Part shown: one piece after another, positions 55,232-63,797 of the stretch
Layout of the letters: each line of letters starts with the position of its first letter
How positions within the stretch are numbered: position 1 is the stretch's first letter
DNA from: a virus
IMG/VR virus record: IMGVR_UViG_3300022752_000036
Coordinates: 1 to 64,000 of that record
Direction: 5' to 3' (one strand)
DNA length: 64,000 nt
The notes under the pieces: generated by a model
What the model was told of the DNA's origin: nothing
Databases searched by the model: none
The model's input: only the letters and a program-made list of their open reading frames with translations
Made by a program: the position numbers and the translations under genes

Positions 55232-56287
55232 TTAGGAAGCGACCTTAACGTTCTTGACAACTACCCAGCAGTCTGCCTGCTCGATTTGAACTCCTACACG
55301 AGTATACATTGTGTACTCAATAGAGTCCTTACGTGGCCAGAAGAAACGATAAACTGTGACATCACGCTTAATACCAACAACAATGTTGTTAGGGAATGTC
55401 AAGTGTACATCTCCATGGCTTCCTGAAGCTCCTGTGTGGGTTCCTGTCTGTGTTTCTGGAAGTAGTGGAACTTCAACAATTGGAATACCAAATGCGAATG
55501 GTGCCACAAATCCTGCTGGACCACCTAGACCAGGCTGAGCTCCACGGATAACGCTTGAAGCGATATCTTGTGGGTTAGCTGAACCATCTGAACCCAACTG
55601 TGATGTTGAGTATAGATAATCCTGGATCAAGTTTGAACCAGCAAGGAAGCGAAGGTCTGCACGGCGCTGCTTGTACTTACGTGGCATTGCCTTAAGTGCC
55701 TTGTTGAATACTTCACGAGAAATAGTTGCTCCTGTTGCATCAACAACACGACCTGTTGCCTTTGACTTCTTTACAACGCCATCGAATGACTTGTAAAGTG
55801 CGTCTGATGTTAGAGATGTATCTCCATTTAGAAGAACATCTTCAATGTCATTTCCTGCTTGTGTTGCCATCAAACGTGCAATATGATCTTCGAGATCTGC
55901 ACCTTCGATGTTGTCCTCAAGGGACTCTGTTGAAAGCTCCCAGTCCATGCGGAGTTTCTTTGTTGTAAGAGAGATCTTTGAGAAGGTTACTGCTGAGTTA
56001 GCAGCTGTGTTTTCTCCTTCAGAAGCGAGCTTCATAAGCTTCTCGCCAACTGACATACGATCAATTTCTGCTGTATCTGACTTCAATCTTACTGTACGTG
56101 CGACCTTGCCGATTACGGTTGCGTCGAACATATAGTCAAGGAAGCGAGCAGATTGCTCTGGGTTTAGAAGACCGCCGTTGCCTGATTCGGCTGCACGGTG
56201 TACTCCACCAGCAGCGGTATCAGAAGCAAATGTGCCAGTTACTGTTGTACCAGCTGCGGCAGCTTTTTCTAATAGTTCATTGCTCAT
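55232..56287 (-). CDS. major capsid protein, HK97 fold (351 aa)
   Basis: LLNPEQSARFLDYMFDATVIG, then VRLKSDTAEIDRMSVGEK, and LRMDWELSTESLEDNIEG form the usual spine-helix and N-arm region of actinophage HK97-type capsids. Later IARLMATQAGNDIEDVLLNGD and KALKAMPRKYKQRR fit the P-domain. Placement after the prohead protease and before connectors agrees. Codon use is visibly tidier than in neighbours, as expected for a highly made protein. The N-terminal 30 residues may be removed by the protease. Confidence 0.93.
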   Translation of the reverse strand: MSNELLEKAAAAGTTVTGTFASDTAAGGVHRAAESGNGGLLNPEQSARFLDYMFDATVIGKVARTVRLKSDTAEIDRMSVGEKLMKLASEGENTAANSAVTFSKISLTTKKLRMDWELSTESLEDNIEGADLEDHIARLMATQAGNDIEDVLLNGDTSLTSDALYKSFDGVVKKSKATGRVVDATGATISREVFNKALKAMPRKYKQRRADLRFLAGSNLIQDYLYSTSQLGSDGSANPQDIASSVIRGAQPGLGGPAGFVAPFAFGIPIVEVPLLPETQTGTHTGASGSHGDVHLTFPNNIVVGIKRDVTVYRFFWPRKDSIEYTMYTRVGVQIEQADCWVVVKNVKVAS

Positions 56288-56302
56288 TGTTTTTTACCTA
56301 CC

Positions 56303-57643
56303 TTAGTTAAATATTTCGTTCACGGAACCGAGGAAAGAACCGTTCCATTTAGATTTCTTGATTGTTACCTCTTCTGATCGGCCAAGATCGGAAGACTTCT
56401 TAATTGCTGTTTCTGCCTCAACGGCATCTACACGCTTTTGTACTCCTGAAAGAGTACTTTTTACTTCATTTACAGCATTTGATAATGCTGTGTGTTGTTC
56501 TGCCAACTCTGTAATTCTAGCATCTACGCTCTTGCTGAATGTCTCAACTGTTTCCTTAATTGATGCAACTTGAGCAGCATTTGATTCGGATGCCTTTGTC
56601 AAAGTATCCGAGAAAAAGCCTTTTAGTTCGCCCAACATTTTTGCAAAATCAGGTTCTGCATTGACCTCAACTTCTGATACGTCGGCTGCTTTCTCCAGAG
56701 TTTCGGCAGGAGCGTCTTCTGCAGGTGCTTCTGCTGCGGCTGGAGCCTCTGCTTCAACTGCAACTGCTTCGGCTGGAGCCTCTGCAACTGGAGTTGTCTC
56801 TTCTGCAGCTACGGCAGTCTCTTCGACAACTGCTACTGCTTCTGTATTTTCTGACACTTCATTACCTCCTTCTGCGTTTGCCTGTTTTGCTAATTGTGTA
56901 TCAGGCAACGTAAATCTTGATTGCTTATATGCATCAAGAATCTTATCTATCTCTTTTGACTTATTAACATCTGAGCTTTCAACCCATCCAATAAGTTCTG
57001 CTGGCTTTCCAGATACTGGAGAGTCATAAGTTTTTTCTGTTGAGATAAAAACAGAATCGCTTTCTTCGCAATAAAAAATATTTTCAATTTTTGTTTCTGC
57101 AGCAATTCCTTTAAACACAAGTTGACCATTCATCTTTTGAATTGACAAAATGTTGCATAACTCATTTGCTGGAGAATCTACAATTGAAAGTTCAAGCAAA
57201 GAATATTCTTTAATAAATCTAGTTGTTTTTCCTGTTGCTTTATTTACTTCATTATCAGATTCTGTAATCTTTCCGCCAATTGAGAATCCAGATAGTGTGC
57301 CATCCAAAACTTTTTCCCATGTGTCTTGTGCACCCTTAGATATGTATGCGTCTACATACACTCCATTATAAAATTCTTTTGTTCTTGGATCATAGTATGT
57401 TTCTGGTTTAAAAGAAATCATTTTGCCTACAGCATTTGATCCATGCATCTCACGAATATTTCCACGGAAAGATTCAAAAGCTTTAATTGATGCTTCTGCT
57501 GTTACGACATCGCCTGTTTGATCCAAATTATCTAGGGTAGCAAATCCAGATACAGTTCTTTTTTCACGGTTGACCTTAGTAAAAGGAACCGAGAGAGAAA
57601 TGCTGTTTCCATCGCTGGACCACAATGATTTTTCAATATTCAT
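56303..57643 (-). CDS. prohead protease fused to scaffold-like tail (446 aa)
   Basis: Residues 10-170 match the HK97-type prohead protease: VNREKRTVSGFATLDN, DQTGDVV, REMHG (His) and GTLSGFSIGG with the catalytic Ser region, then LLELSIVDSPANE. After a beta-rich stretch, residues 255-330 are Ala/Glu/Val/Pro-rich and disordered, and the last 110 are coiled coil, as in a scaffold or delta domain. One protein may therefore provide both protease and scaffold. Leaderless promoter TTGCCT, 17, TATAAT, 7, ATG. Confidence 0.87.
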   Translation of the reverse strand: MNIEKSLWSSDGNSISLSVPFTKVNREKRTVSGFATLDNLDQTGDVVTAEASIKAFESFRGNIREMHGSNAVGKMISFKPETYYDPRTKEFYNGVYVDAYISKGAQDTWEKVLDGTLSGFSIGGKITESDNEVNKATGKTTRFIKEYSLLELSIVDSPANELCNILSIQKMNGQLVFKGIAAETKIENIFYCEESDSVFISTEKTYDSPVSGKPAELIGWVESSDVNKSKEIDKILDAYKQSRFTLPDTQLAKQANAEGGNEVSENTEAVAVVEETAVAAEETTPVAEAPAEAVAVEAEAPAAAEAPAEDAPAETLEKAADVSEVEVNAEPDFAKMLGELKGFFSDTLTKASESNAAQVASIKETVETFSKSVDARITELAEQHTALSNAVNEVKSTLSGVQKRVDAVEAETAIKKSSDLGRSEEVTIKKSKWNGSFLGSVNEIFN

Positions 57644-57650
57644 ATGCTTA

Positions 57651-57679
57651 ATTATAGGTTTTTATATATCAAAAGGCAA
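57651..57679 (-). promoter_or_regulatory. leaderless promoter of the protease-capsid operon
   Basis: TTGCCT (57679-57674), 17-base spacer, TATAAT (57656-57651), seven bases to the ATG at 57643. Confidence 0.72.
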
Positions 57680-57696
57680 ATAGTAGTTGAGTGAGG

Positions 57697-59280
57697 TTAG
57701 TCAACCTGTCTTCCGTCTCCCTTGGTATTTCGGCCTTCCCCAGAAACGTCTGGAGAGTTTGCCTGCCTTTCTTGAGACCTTTGTCTACTATTCATGGCCT
57801 GAGATTTAATTTCTGCTGCCTTTGCCTGTAAATCTACAACGTCATCTCCGCCCTCAATTGGAATCATTCCCTTTCTAATTCTAACTTCATTAGGGGTAAT
57901 TACCTGCATTCTAAGATATCTTTCGTCAATCTTAGACTGGGTATCTTCATCTGTAAGGGTCAATTCATTAAATTTAAGAAGTAAGGCATCTGTTTTTTCT
58001 TCAAATATTCTATTAATTTTCTTTTCAAGAATCATTTGTGCTGGACGGCAAACTTGCTCTTTAAACATCTTATCTGCATCACGAGCCACTGCAAGATTAA
58101 CTCCCTCTGGAGTTCCTATTTTATTAATAGGTACACGATGAGCAAGCAAAATTTCATCTCTATTAGATTTACGATATTTTTCAAACGAGCCCTCTTGACT
58201 GCCTGCCTCAATAGGATCCATTTTAAATTCTACTTTAGAATCTGGAGAATCTGCTGGAAGCGGAACATATAGAGATCTGTGGTTCTTGCCTTTTAGGCCT
58301 ACCTGGAAAAATTCTAATAGTTTTCTTTCAGATTCTGCAGATAGCTTTGCTCCCTTAACAGTAATAATGTATCTTGGAACTGCCTTATTTTCAAAATAAT
58401 CTATGTTGTATCTGCCAGATAGTTCGTTTCCAGCTAATGCTACCTGTGCAGCAATAATATCTGGAACGCCATAATAATTATTCATAGGGGTATATTTCTT
58501 TAAATGAATAATTTCATTTGGTCTTTCTTCTTGACTTCCAATTGGATTTTCTGTTTCTGTGTCTCCAAAGTTACGGAAAAATACTGCCTTACCATATAAC
58601 AACTGAACAAAGCCATCACGAAGTCTACGCACTCTCATTGTCTTTGCTGGAATATGACCAATATAGCCAATGTTTCCTGCTGTAGTTCTTCCTATTTCAA
58701 TATAACCATTTCCAGTAGCTTCTAGATCAGTATATGCCTTAATTAAGGTTTGTGTAAATGTATCTTCTTGGTTTGTTGAATCTACCCATAAGTGCATATC
58801 TTGTCTTAGCTTATTGAGTTTTCTACGAGCTCTCTCTAATTGTTTATCATCTGTAATTGAATCAAATGCATCATTTGTTTTTTTAGTTTCAATAAAATCA
58901 TAGCCCAATCCTACAATATTTGCAACCTTTGCATTAATTGCAGCATAGTTATATGTAGAAATTTCATAAACCTTAGAAAGATATTCAAGATTATATGGTG
59001 GCTCAATTAGATCAAATAGTGCATATCCTGTAATAGCCTGTGCTAGCTGTATCTGTTGGGTTTTTGTATCTTCGATTCCGTCAAAAGATTTTGCTAGCTC
59101 TCTATTTACTTTTCTTCTAAAAGCTGGTCCTAGTCCTCTGACCTTTTTTAAATCTTCTAGCCCTGCAGCAAATGGATCATTACTTACTTGAGTTTCTTTT
59201 TTAAAAGAAAACCAATCGGCTGTATTTGATATATCAATAATATTTTCTGAACTATTGTCATCAAGAAATTGCACTGTCAT
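57697..59280 (-). CDS. portal protein (527 aa)
   Basis: LEYLSKVYEISTYNYAAINA near residue 102, the GNGYIEIGRTTAGNI strand, IIHLKKYTPMNNYYGVPDIIAA and the GSFEKYRKSNRDEILLAHRVP helix are portal hallmarks (HK97/PBSX type). C-terminal 70 residues are Gln/Arg/Ser-rich and disordered. It forms the 12-mer ring for packaging. It overlaps the pre-portal gene by four bases (ATGA) and is separated from the protease by a promoter. Confidence 0.92.
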   Translation of the reverse strand: MTVQFLDDNSSENIIDISNTADWFSFKKETQVSNDPFAAGLEDLKKVRGLGPAFRRKVNRELAKSFDGIEDTKTQQIQLAQAITGYALFDLIEPPYNLEYLSKVYEISTYNYAAINAKVANIVGLGYDFIETKKTNDAFDSITDDKQLERARRKLNKLRQDMHLWVDSTNQEDTFTQTLIKAYTDLEATGNGYIEIGRTTAGNIGYIGHIPAKTMRVRRLRDGFVQLLYGKAVFFRNFGDTETENPIGSQEERPNEIIHLKKYTPMNNYYGVPDIIAAQVALAGNELSGRYNIDYFENKAVPRYIITVKGAKLSAESERKLLEFFQVGLKGKNHRSLYVPLPADSPDSKVEFKMDPIEAGSQEGSFEKYRKSNRDEILLAHRVPINKIGTPEGVNLAVARDADKMFKEQVCRPAQMILEKKINRIFEEKTDALLLKFNELTLTDEDTQSKIDERYLRMQVITPNEVRIRKGMIPIEGGDDVVDLQAKAAEIKSQAMNSRQRSQERQANSPDVSGEGRNTKGDGRQVD

Positions 59281-59618
59281 TTTAGACCACCTAGTTTTTT
59301 TATTTCGTCTTTATAATTTCCTATATCCAAAGGATCTGGAATTAGTCCCCATTTAAGTCTTTGCTCTTGCTCTGCATACTCTTCATCTGTAACTTTTCTT
59401 CTTGCTGAAAGAAATTTAGGCCCGCCCTCATATATGCCATACGTGCGAACTTCTCTAGCCAAAGCATCGATTCTGGATCTATTGCCTTTTTTTGACGTAA
59501 TTGAAAGATAGTTACCCTCATCATCACCAATCCAACGCCCGTCTGGCATTTCCCATACATATACACCAAGTGGGCTTTCTTCTTCTAAAGTCTTATAGTT
59601 AATCTTATTAATATCCAT
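59277..59618 (-). CDS. conserved pre-portal protein (113 aa)
   Basis: YVWEMPDGRWIGDDEGNYLS then KGNRSRIDALAREVRTYG and GGPKFLSARRKVTDEEYAEQ with a LKWGLIPDPLDIG end. I recognise this small protein as conserved directly upstream of portals in some actinophages; role unknown, perhaps head assembly. A TGGTAAAAT box ends eight bases before the ATG. Confidence 0.78.
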   Translation of the reverse strand: MDINKINYKTLEEESPLGVYVWEMPDGRWIGDDEGNYLSITSKKGNRSRIDALAREVRTYGIYEGGPKFLSARRKVTDEEYAEQEQRLKWGLIPDPLDIGNYKDEIKKLGGLK

Positions 59619-59626
59619 ATGTCTTT

Positions 59627-59632
59627 ATTTTA
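59627..59632 (-). promoter_or_regulatory. -10 box (TAAAAT) before the pre-portal gene
   Basis: AATGGTAAAAT, an extended -10 variant, eight bases before the ATG at 59618. A TTGACA lies further upstream but 29 bases away, too far to pair with this box. Confidence 0.5.
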
Positions 59633-59684
59633 CCATTATTATTTACACAAGTCCAGAGTTTTGTCAAACAGAATGACAAAATTC

Positions 59685-61511
59685 TTAAATACTAGCCGAT
59701 TGATATTCAGTATTATTGATTAAATAGGCTGTTCCGTCATTGCCTAGGTCAGACTCAGTTAAAGATATAGAGGAATCTGTAATAGACAGCACATATTGGT
59801 GGGTATATAGCTGATAGTGATTTGTTGCCTGTTCTAATGTGAGGGCATCTGGATATGTGGCCAGATTGCTGTATACGTTTGATCCCCCTGATACTGATCC
59901 TGTTTGATTATAGTTAAATCTAATATTACTTGTAGCGGCTGAAGATAAAACTAATACTATGTGATGCGGCATACCCCTTGTCAAAAATTCAGACACATTT
60001 GTAGCAGAAGAATGATTAACTCCATTTACATATACTCCAGAAATATCAGATTTGTTTATTACCCCTGCTGCACTCCATTCAAATATTTTACTATTGCTTG
60101 AAAATAATACATTTTGTAATGATCCTGAAATTGATGGAGTAAACACCATTTCAATAGATCTTATAGAGTTATTTGAATCAAGATTAAATCCTCCGCCATT
60201 AAACATCCTAAGTCCATTGTAGTCGTTATAAGAAATAATAGGATGGTTATATCTAGATAGTCCGTAATCGCTAGACGAGTAGATTCTATCTGATGAATTG
60301 TCTGCATAAAAATCATTATTAGAAAATAAATCAAGAGATAAAGACTTTAATACTGGTAAATCTTTAGACGTATCTGAAGAAGACATTGTTACACGTAAGT
60401 AAACAAGACCATTTGTGATACCATCATTTTTATTAAAGAATGGTATAGGACTATTATTTTTACAATTCTGCCAAGATGTTCCGTCTTGACTTACCTGTAC
60501 TATTATATTTTCTACATCATCTTCCCAAGATACTTGAGATGTTACTACGCCTAAAGAACTTGGAATAATTATTGTTTCTGTAAAAGAAAATGTTTTTGTT
60601 CCTGAAGTATTAGTTTTAGCAAATGTAATATATGATTGATCAGTTGACATAACTGCATTTTCATTAATAACTTCAGACCATAACTTTGTTCCTGGATAAT
60701 AATATCTGGCTACTGGTCTCATTTTAGAATGATTTAAGCTAAATAATGAGCCACCGTCTGGATAAACAATTTGAGAATAATCTAATTCTTTAATTCCCTC
60801 TATATAATGTTTTGCTATTTTTGAATCACTTAATATGTATCTATAAAAAGAAACAGAGTCTACTACAAAATAATTATTTGCTAGTGACGGTCCTGTAATC
60901 CATTCTGTTGTTGTATTTGTAAATATAAATTTATCTAGCGATAGTGATTGAACTTTGTTGCCATTTATATATAAAAATAAACCATTTTTTGTATATGTGC
61001 ATACAATATGAATTGCTTTGTTGTTTGAATATTTATATCTTAATTCATTTGAATATACTTTAAAAACAATATCTCCATTTTGATAAAACAATCCTATATC
61101 TTTAAATGGATCTCCAAGTACTGTTACCTCTGAAGAGCTGTTGTTAGGCAGCTTTACCCATATTTCTAATGAAAAAGAATTATCTGAGTAATATTTATTT
61201 GCTAATCCTGGCACTTCGTATGATATTGTAGTCTCATCAGAAATTAATGTTCCATAAATTCCACCCGCAACTAATGGCATTATTTTAGAACCAGATATTC
61301 CAGAAACTGTTCCATTATTTAAATTACCTGAATAATCTAGGACTGCTTGACCAGATATTTGTTCATATGAAGTAAATGCGTCTCTTACTGCCTGATATGT
61401 TGGATACGTTGAAAGTATTTGATTATAATAATCAAATGTTCCAGATTTTACTTCATCTAAAGTATAATACGATATAGGAGAATCAGCCAGTACGGTTCTA
61501 AAGTATGACAT
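59685..61511 (-). CDS. LamG/concanavalin A-like tail adhesin (608 aa)
   Basis: Two LamG/concanavalin-like halves: NSFSLEIWVKLPNN, ALHIVCTY-like HIVCTYTKNGLFLYINGNKVQ, then in the C-terminal half RSIEMVFTPSIS with HHIVLVLSS. Such domains bind glycans or proteins. The first 30 residues resemble phage structural N-termini (YFRTVLADSPISYYTLDE), commonly seen on tail-tip LamG proteins. Tyr/Ser/Asn-rich. It probably takes part in host recognition. Confidence 0.8.
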   Translation of the reverse strand: MSYFRTVLADSPISYYTLDEVKSGTFDYYNQILSTYPTYQAVRDAFTSYEQISGQAVLDYSGNLNNGTVSGISGSKIMPLVAGGIYGTLISDETTISYEVPGLANKYYSDNSFSLEIWVKLPNNSSSEVTVLGDPFKDIGLFYQNGDIVFKVYSNELRYKYSNNKAIHIVCTYTKNGLFLYINGNKVQSLSLDKFIFTNTTTEWITGPSLANNYFVVDSVSFYRYILSDSKIAKHYIEGIKELDYSQIVYPDGGSLFSLNHSKMRPVARYYYPGTKLWSEVINENAVMSTDQSYITFAKTNTSGTKTFSFTETIIIPSSLGVVTSQVSWEDDVENIIVQVSQDGTSWQNCKNNSPIPFFNKNDGITNGLVYLRVTMSSSDTSKDLPVLKSLSLDLFSNNDFYADNSSDRIYSSSDYGLSRYNHPIISYNDYNGLRMFNGGGFNLDSNNSIRSIEMVFTPSISGSLQNVLFSSNSKIFEWSAAGVINKSDISGVYVNGVNHSSATNVSEFLTRGMPHHIVLVLSSAATSNIRFNYNQTGSVSGGSNVYSNLATYPDALTLEQATNHYQLYTHQYVLSITDSSISLTESDLGNDGTAYLINNTEYQSASI

Positions 61512-61531
61512 AGTATTCTCCTAAAGTATTA

Positions 61532-61732
61532 TTAAATAAGTGCTGCTATTTGTGCTTCTTTTTCTGCAATAGATGCTGTTAAAGTAGCAACAGTTTCTGC
61601 AGTTGGAGTTGGCTTTGCATTTTCTGCAATTAGCTGAACTTCAAGTGCATACATTTGATACTCAAGATTTCTAATTTCTGCTTGAGCAATTGCTGTTTTT
61701 TCATCTTCTGTCAGTCTTGTATATGTTGGCAT
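61532..61732 (-). CDS. small coiled-coil protein (66 aa)
   Basis: Continuous helix rich in Ala/Glu/Gln with heptads (NLEYQMYALEVQLIAENA, TLTASIAEKEAQIAAL). GGAGAAAAA precedes the start. It lies between fibre genes and may be a fibre assembly chaperone or trimerising element. Confidence 0.65.
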   Translation of the reverse strand: MPTYTRLTEDEKTAIAQAEIRNLEYQMYALEVQLIAENAKPTPTAETVATLTASIAEKEAQIAALI

Positions 61733-61741
61733 TTTTTCTCC

Positions 61742-61927
61742 TTATTGTAATTCAGCCAGTAGTTGGCTGTAAGTATCTCTTTCTGATATTAAATTATCGT
61801 AGACTTGTTGATTAGACATTTTGCCTTCAATATTACCTGTCCACGATAAATCTATTAAAGAAATAGTCTCGTCTATTCCCTCTATCATTCTAGTTAATAT
61901 TATAATCTTTTCTTCTAATGTTATCAT
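61742..61927 (-). CDS. small helical protein (61 aa)
   Basis: The ATG at 61927, immediately after the upstream stop, is preferred to one four codons earlier inside that gene. Helical with a LTRMIEGIDETISL stretch and a DTYSQLLAELQ end. Sits with the previous gene between the fibre proteins, suggesting a paired accessory role. Confidence 0.6.
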   Translation of the reverse strand: MITLEEKIIILTRMIEGIDETISLIDLSWTGNIEGKMSNQQVYDNLISERDTYSQLLAELQ

Positions 61928-61929
61928 AT

Positions 61930-63789
61930 TTATGCCCATGCCGTAGATTGTGCTGTTGATGTGCCGCCACTATTTGTTGCCGTTACCGAAACCCATCTAG
62001 CCCATGTATATGTAGAGCTATTTCTAGTAACGGTTACGCTACTTGCTGATGCCCCCCAGGTTCCATTTCCTGTATTTGAAGCTAATACTGTTCCTCCATT
62101 TGAGTTTGCAAATTGTATTCCCCAATCATAACTGGTTGGCCTTGATCCTCCAGTCCAAGTTATTGTGAGAGTCCATGTAGAAACTCCGCCTGGCGAACTA
62201 AAAGCATTTGAAGCTGTAATTGTTGGTTTTGTTACTGTAGGGGCCGAGTCTGTAGTTGATGAGGTAACAGATGACCATGTTGACTTTAATCCTGTAGATC
62301 CTACTGCTCTAACCCAATAGTACCTTGTTGTTCCAGCTGACAGTCCGCTATTTGTATATGATGTGCTTGTAGTTGAAAAGTCTGCAGCAACAGAATCAGA
62401 TGGAGTTGAATTGCTACCTAGCCAATATATTTCATAAGAAGCTGCTCCAGATACAGCATTCCAGGAAATTACTATTGCAGTTTGTCCGCTTGCATAAGAT
62501 GTAACGCCTGTAGGAGTTCCTGGAGCAACAATTGGTTGTTGAAGTGGACCACCTTCTGTTCCAGCTGCATAAGCAGATGTTCCTCCTGCATTTGTAGCAG
62601 AAGCATATGGTCTATAGTAATATCTTCCTGTTCCATCATAGTCCGAAGATGGAATTAAATATGTAGACGATGTAACATTTCCTGGAGCAGCAACTAGTGT
62701 TTCGCTCATTACAACACCTGGGGTTCCTCTATAAAGTCTTAAATCATAACTAGTAGGACTATTGCTCCATGAACCGACTCCGTATGTTAGTGTAGTTGAG
62801 TTTGCAGTATATGATCCTGTTGGAGAAAGTGTTGGTGCAGAAGTATTTACTGGAATTGGATTTGAAAGAGTTGCATTACCACTATTACCATATCCTGAGT
62901 ATTTAGTTGATGCTCCAACTGCTGTTCCATATTGAACTCCATATCCTTGATAGTTAGTACTTCTTGGATAAACTGTAAATGTTCTTGTACTTGTATCTGG
63001 AGGACTATAAGTATAAGAGCTTAATGTAGTATTAGTAAAATAACTTCCATTTATATAAATATCATATGAAGATGCGCCAGGCGCCGAACCCCAAGATAGA
63101 CCTATTGTATATGAAGTATTTACTGATCTAACATCTAAACTAATTGTGCCTGCTGTTCCTGTTCCAGAAACTGTTCTGGATGAATAATTAAATGAAGGTG
63201 TTCCAGCTGTTCCATTCATTACGCCTTCGTATGTTGTAGCATTTGCTGCTGCATTCCAAGAACCAGAATATGTTAGATCGCTTGTACTTAAAGCATTTAC
63301 TGAAGGAGTACTTGGAGTAGCAGTAGTATCAGAAACTGTTAAAGAATTAACTATTGGTAACATAATTATTCCAGAACTTACATTTACAGTAGTAGACCCT
63401 CTAAGATTAGTTGCTGTTACTTTACATCCTATAATAGTTTCAACATCTGCAGCAGTTGTTTGATATGTATTTAAAGTCTGCCCTGATATATCTGATCCAT
63501 TTCTTGTCCATTGATATGAATAAGAAGTTGGAATATAAGGATCTGATGAATCCCATGATCCAGTAGTTACTACATACTGACATCCAATTCTTCCGCTTGG
63601 ATAAGATGGTGTGTTGACAGATAATGTTGGAGAAGATGTATTAGATGGAAATTCTGGATAGTTTATTACCCAATTTGAACCATTAAATATCCATGCCTGT
63701 TTTGCTTTATACCAGTTTGCGTCTGTATGGAATATCCTAAACGATTTTGCATTTAGCCAAGTTGAACCATCGAATATTTTTATTGTCAC
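61930..63789 (-). CDS. FN3/Ig-like repeat tail protein (619 aa)
   Basis: GTG start after AGGAGC. The first 45 residues (IKIFDGSTWLNAKSFRIF, then AWIFNGSNWV) are a short repeat also seen at the start of other phage adhesins. After that several Ig/FN3-like domains follow: SYSYQWTRNGSDISG, SYDIYINGSYF, a SYDLRLYRG block, AAIVISWNAVSGAASYEIYW-like FN3 near 430-500 and SYDWGIQFANSNGG at the end. Ser/Thr/Gly-rich. A surface decoration or host-binding role is likely. Confidence 0.82.
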   Translation of the reverse strand: MTIKIFDGSTWLNAKSFRIFHTDANWYKAKQAWIFNGSNWVINYPEFPSNTSSPTLSVNTPSYPSGRIGCQYVVTTGSWDSSDPYIPTSYSYQWTRNGSDISGQTLNTYQTTAADVETIIGCKVTATNLRGSTTVNVSSGIIMLPIVNSLTVSDTTATPSTPSVNALSTSDLTYSGSWNAAANATTYEGVMNGTAGTPSFNYSSRTVSGTGTAGTISLDVRSVNTSYTIGLSWGSAPGASSYDIYINGSYFTNTTLSSYTYSPPDTSTRTFTVYPRSTNYQGYGVQYGTAVGASTKYSGYGNSGNATLSNPIPVNTSAPTLSPTGSYTANSTTLTYGVGSWSNSPTSYDLRLYRGTPGVVMSETLVAAPGNVTSSTYLIPSSDYDGTGRYYYRPYASATNAGGTSAYAAGTEGGPLQQPIVAPGTPTGVTSYASGQTAIVISWNAVSGAASYEIYWLGSNSTPSDSVAADFSTTSTSYTNSGLSAGTTRYYWVRAVGSTGLKSTWSSVTSSTTDSAPTVTKPTITASNAFSSPGGVSTWTLTITWTGGSRPTSYDWGIQFANSNGGTVLASNTGNGTWGASASSVTVTRNSSTYTWARWVSVTATNSGGTSTAQSTAWA

Positions 63790-63797
63790 GATAGCTC

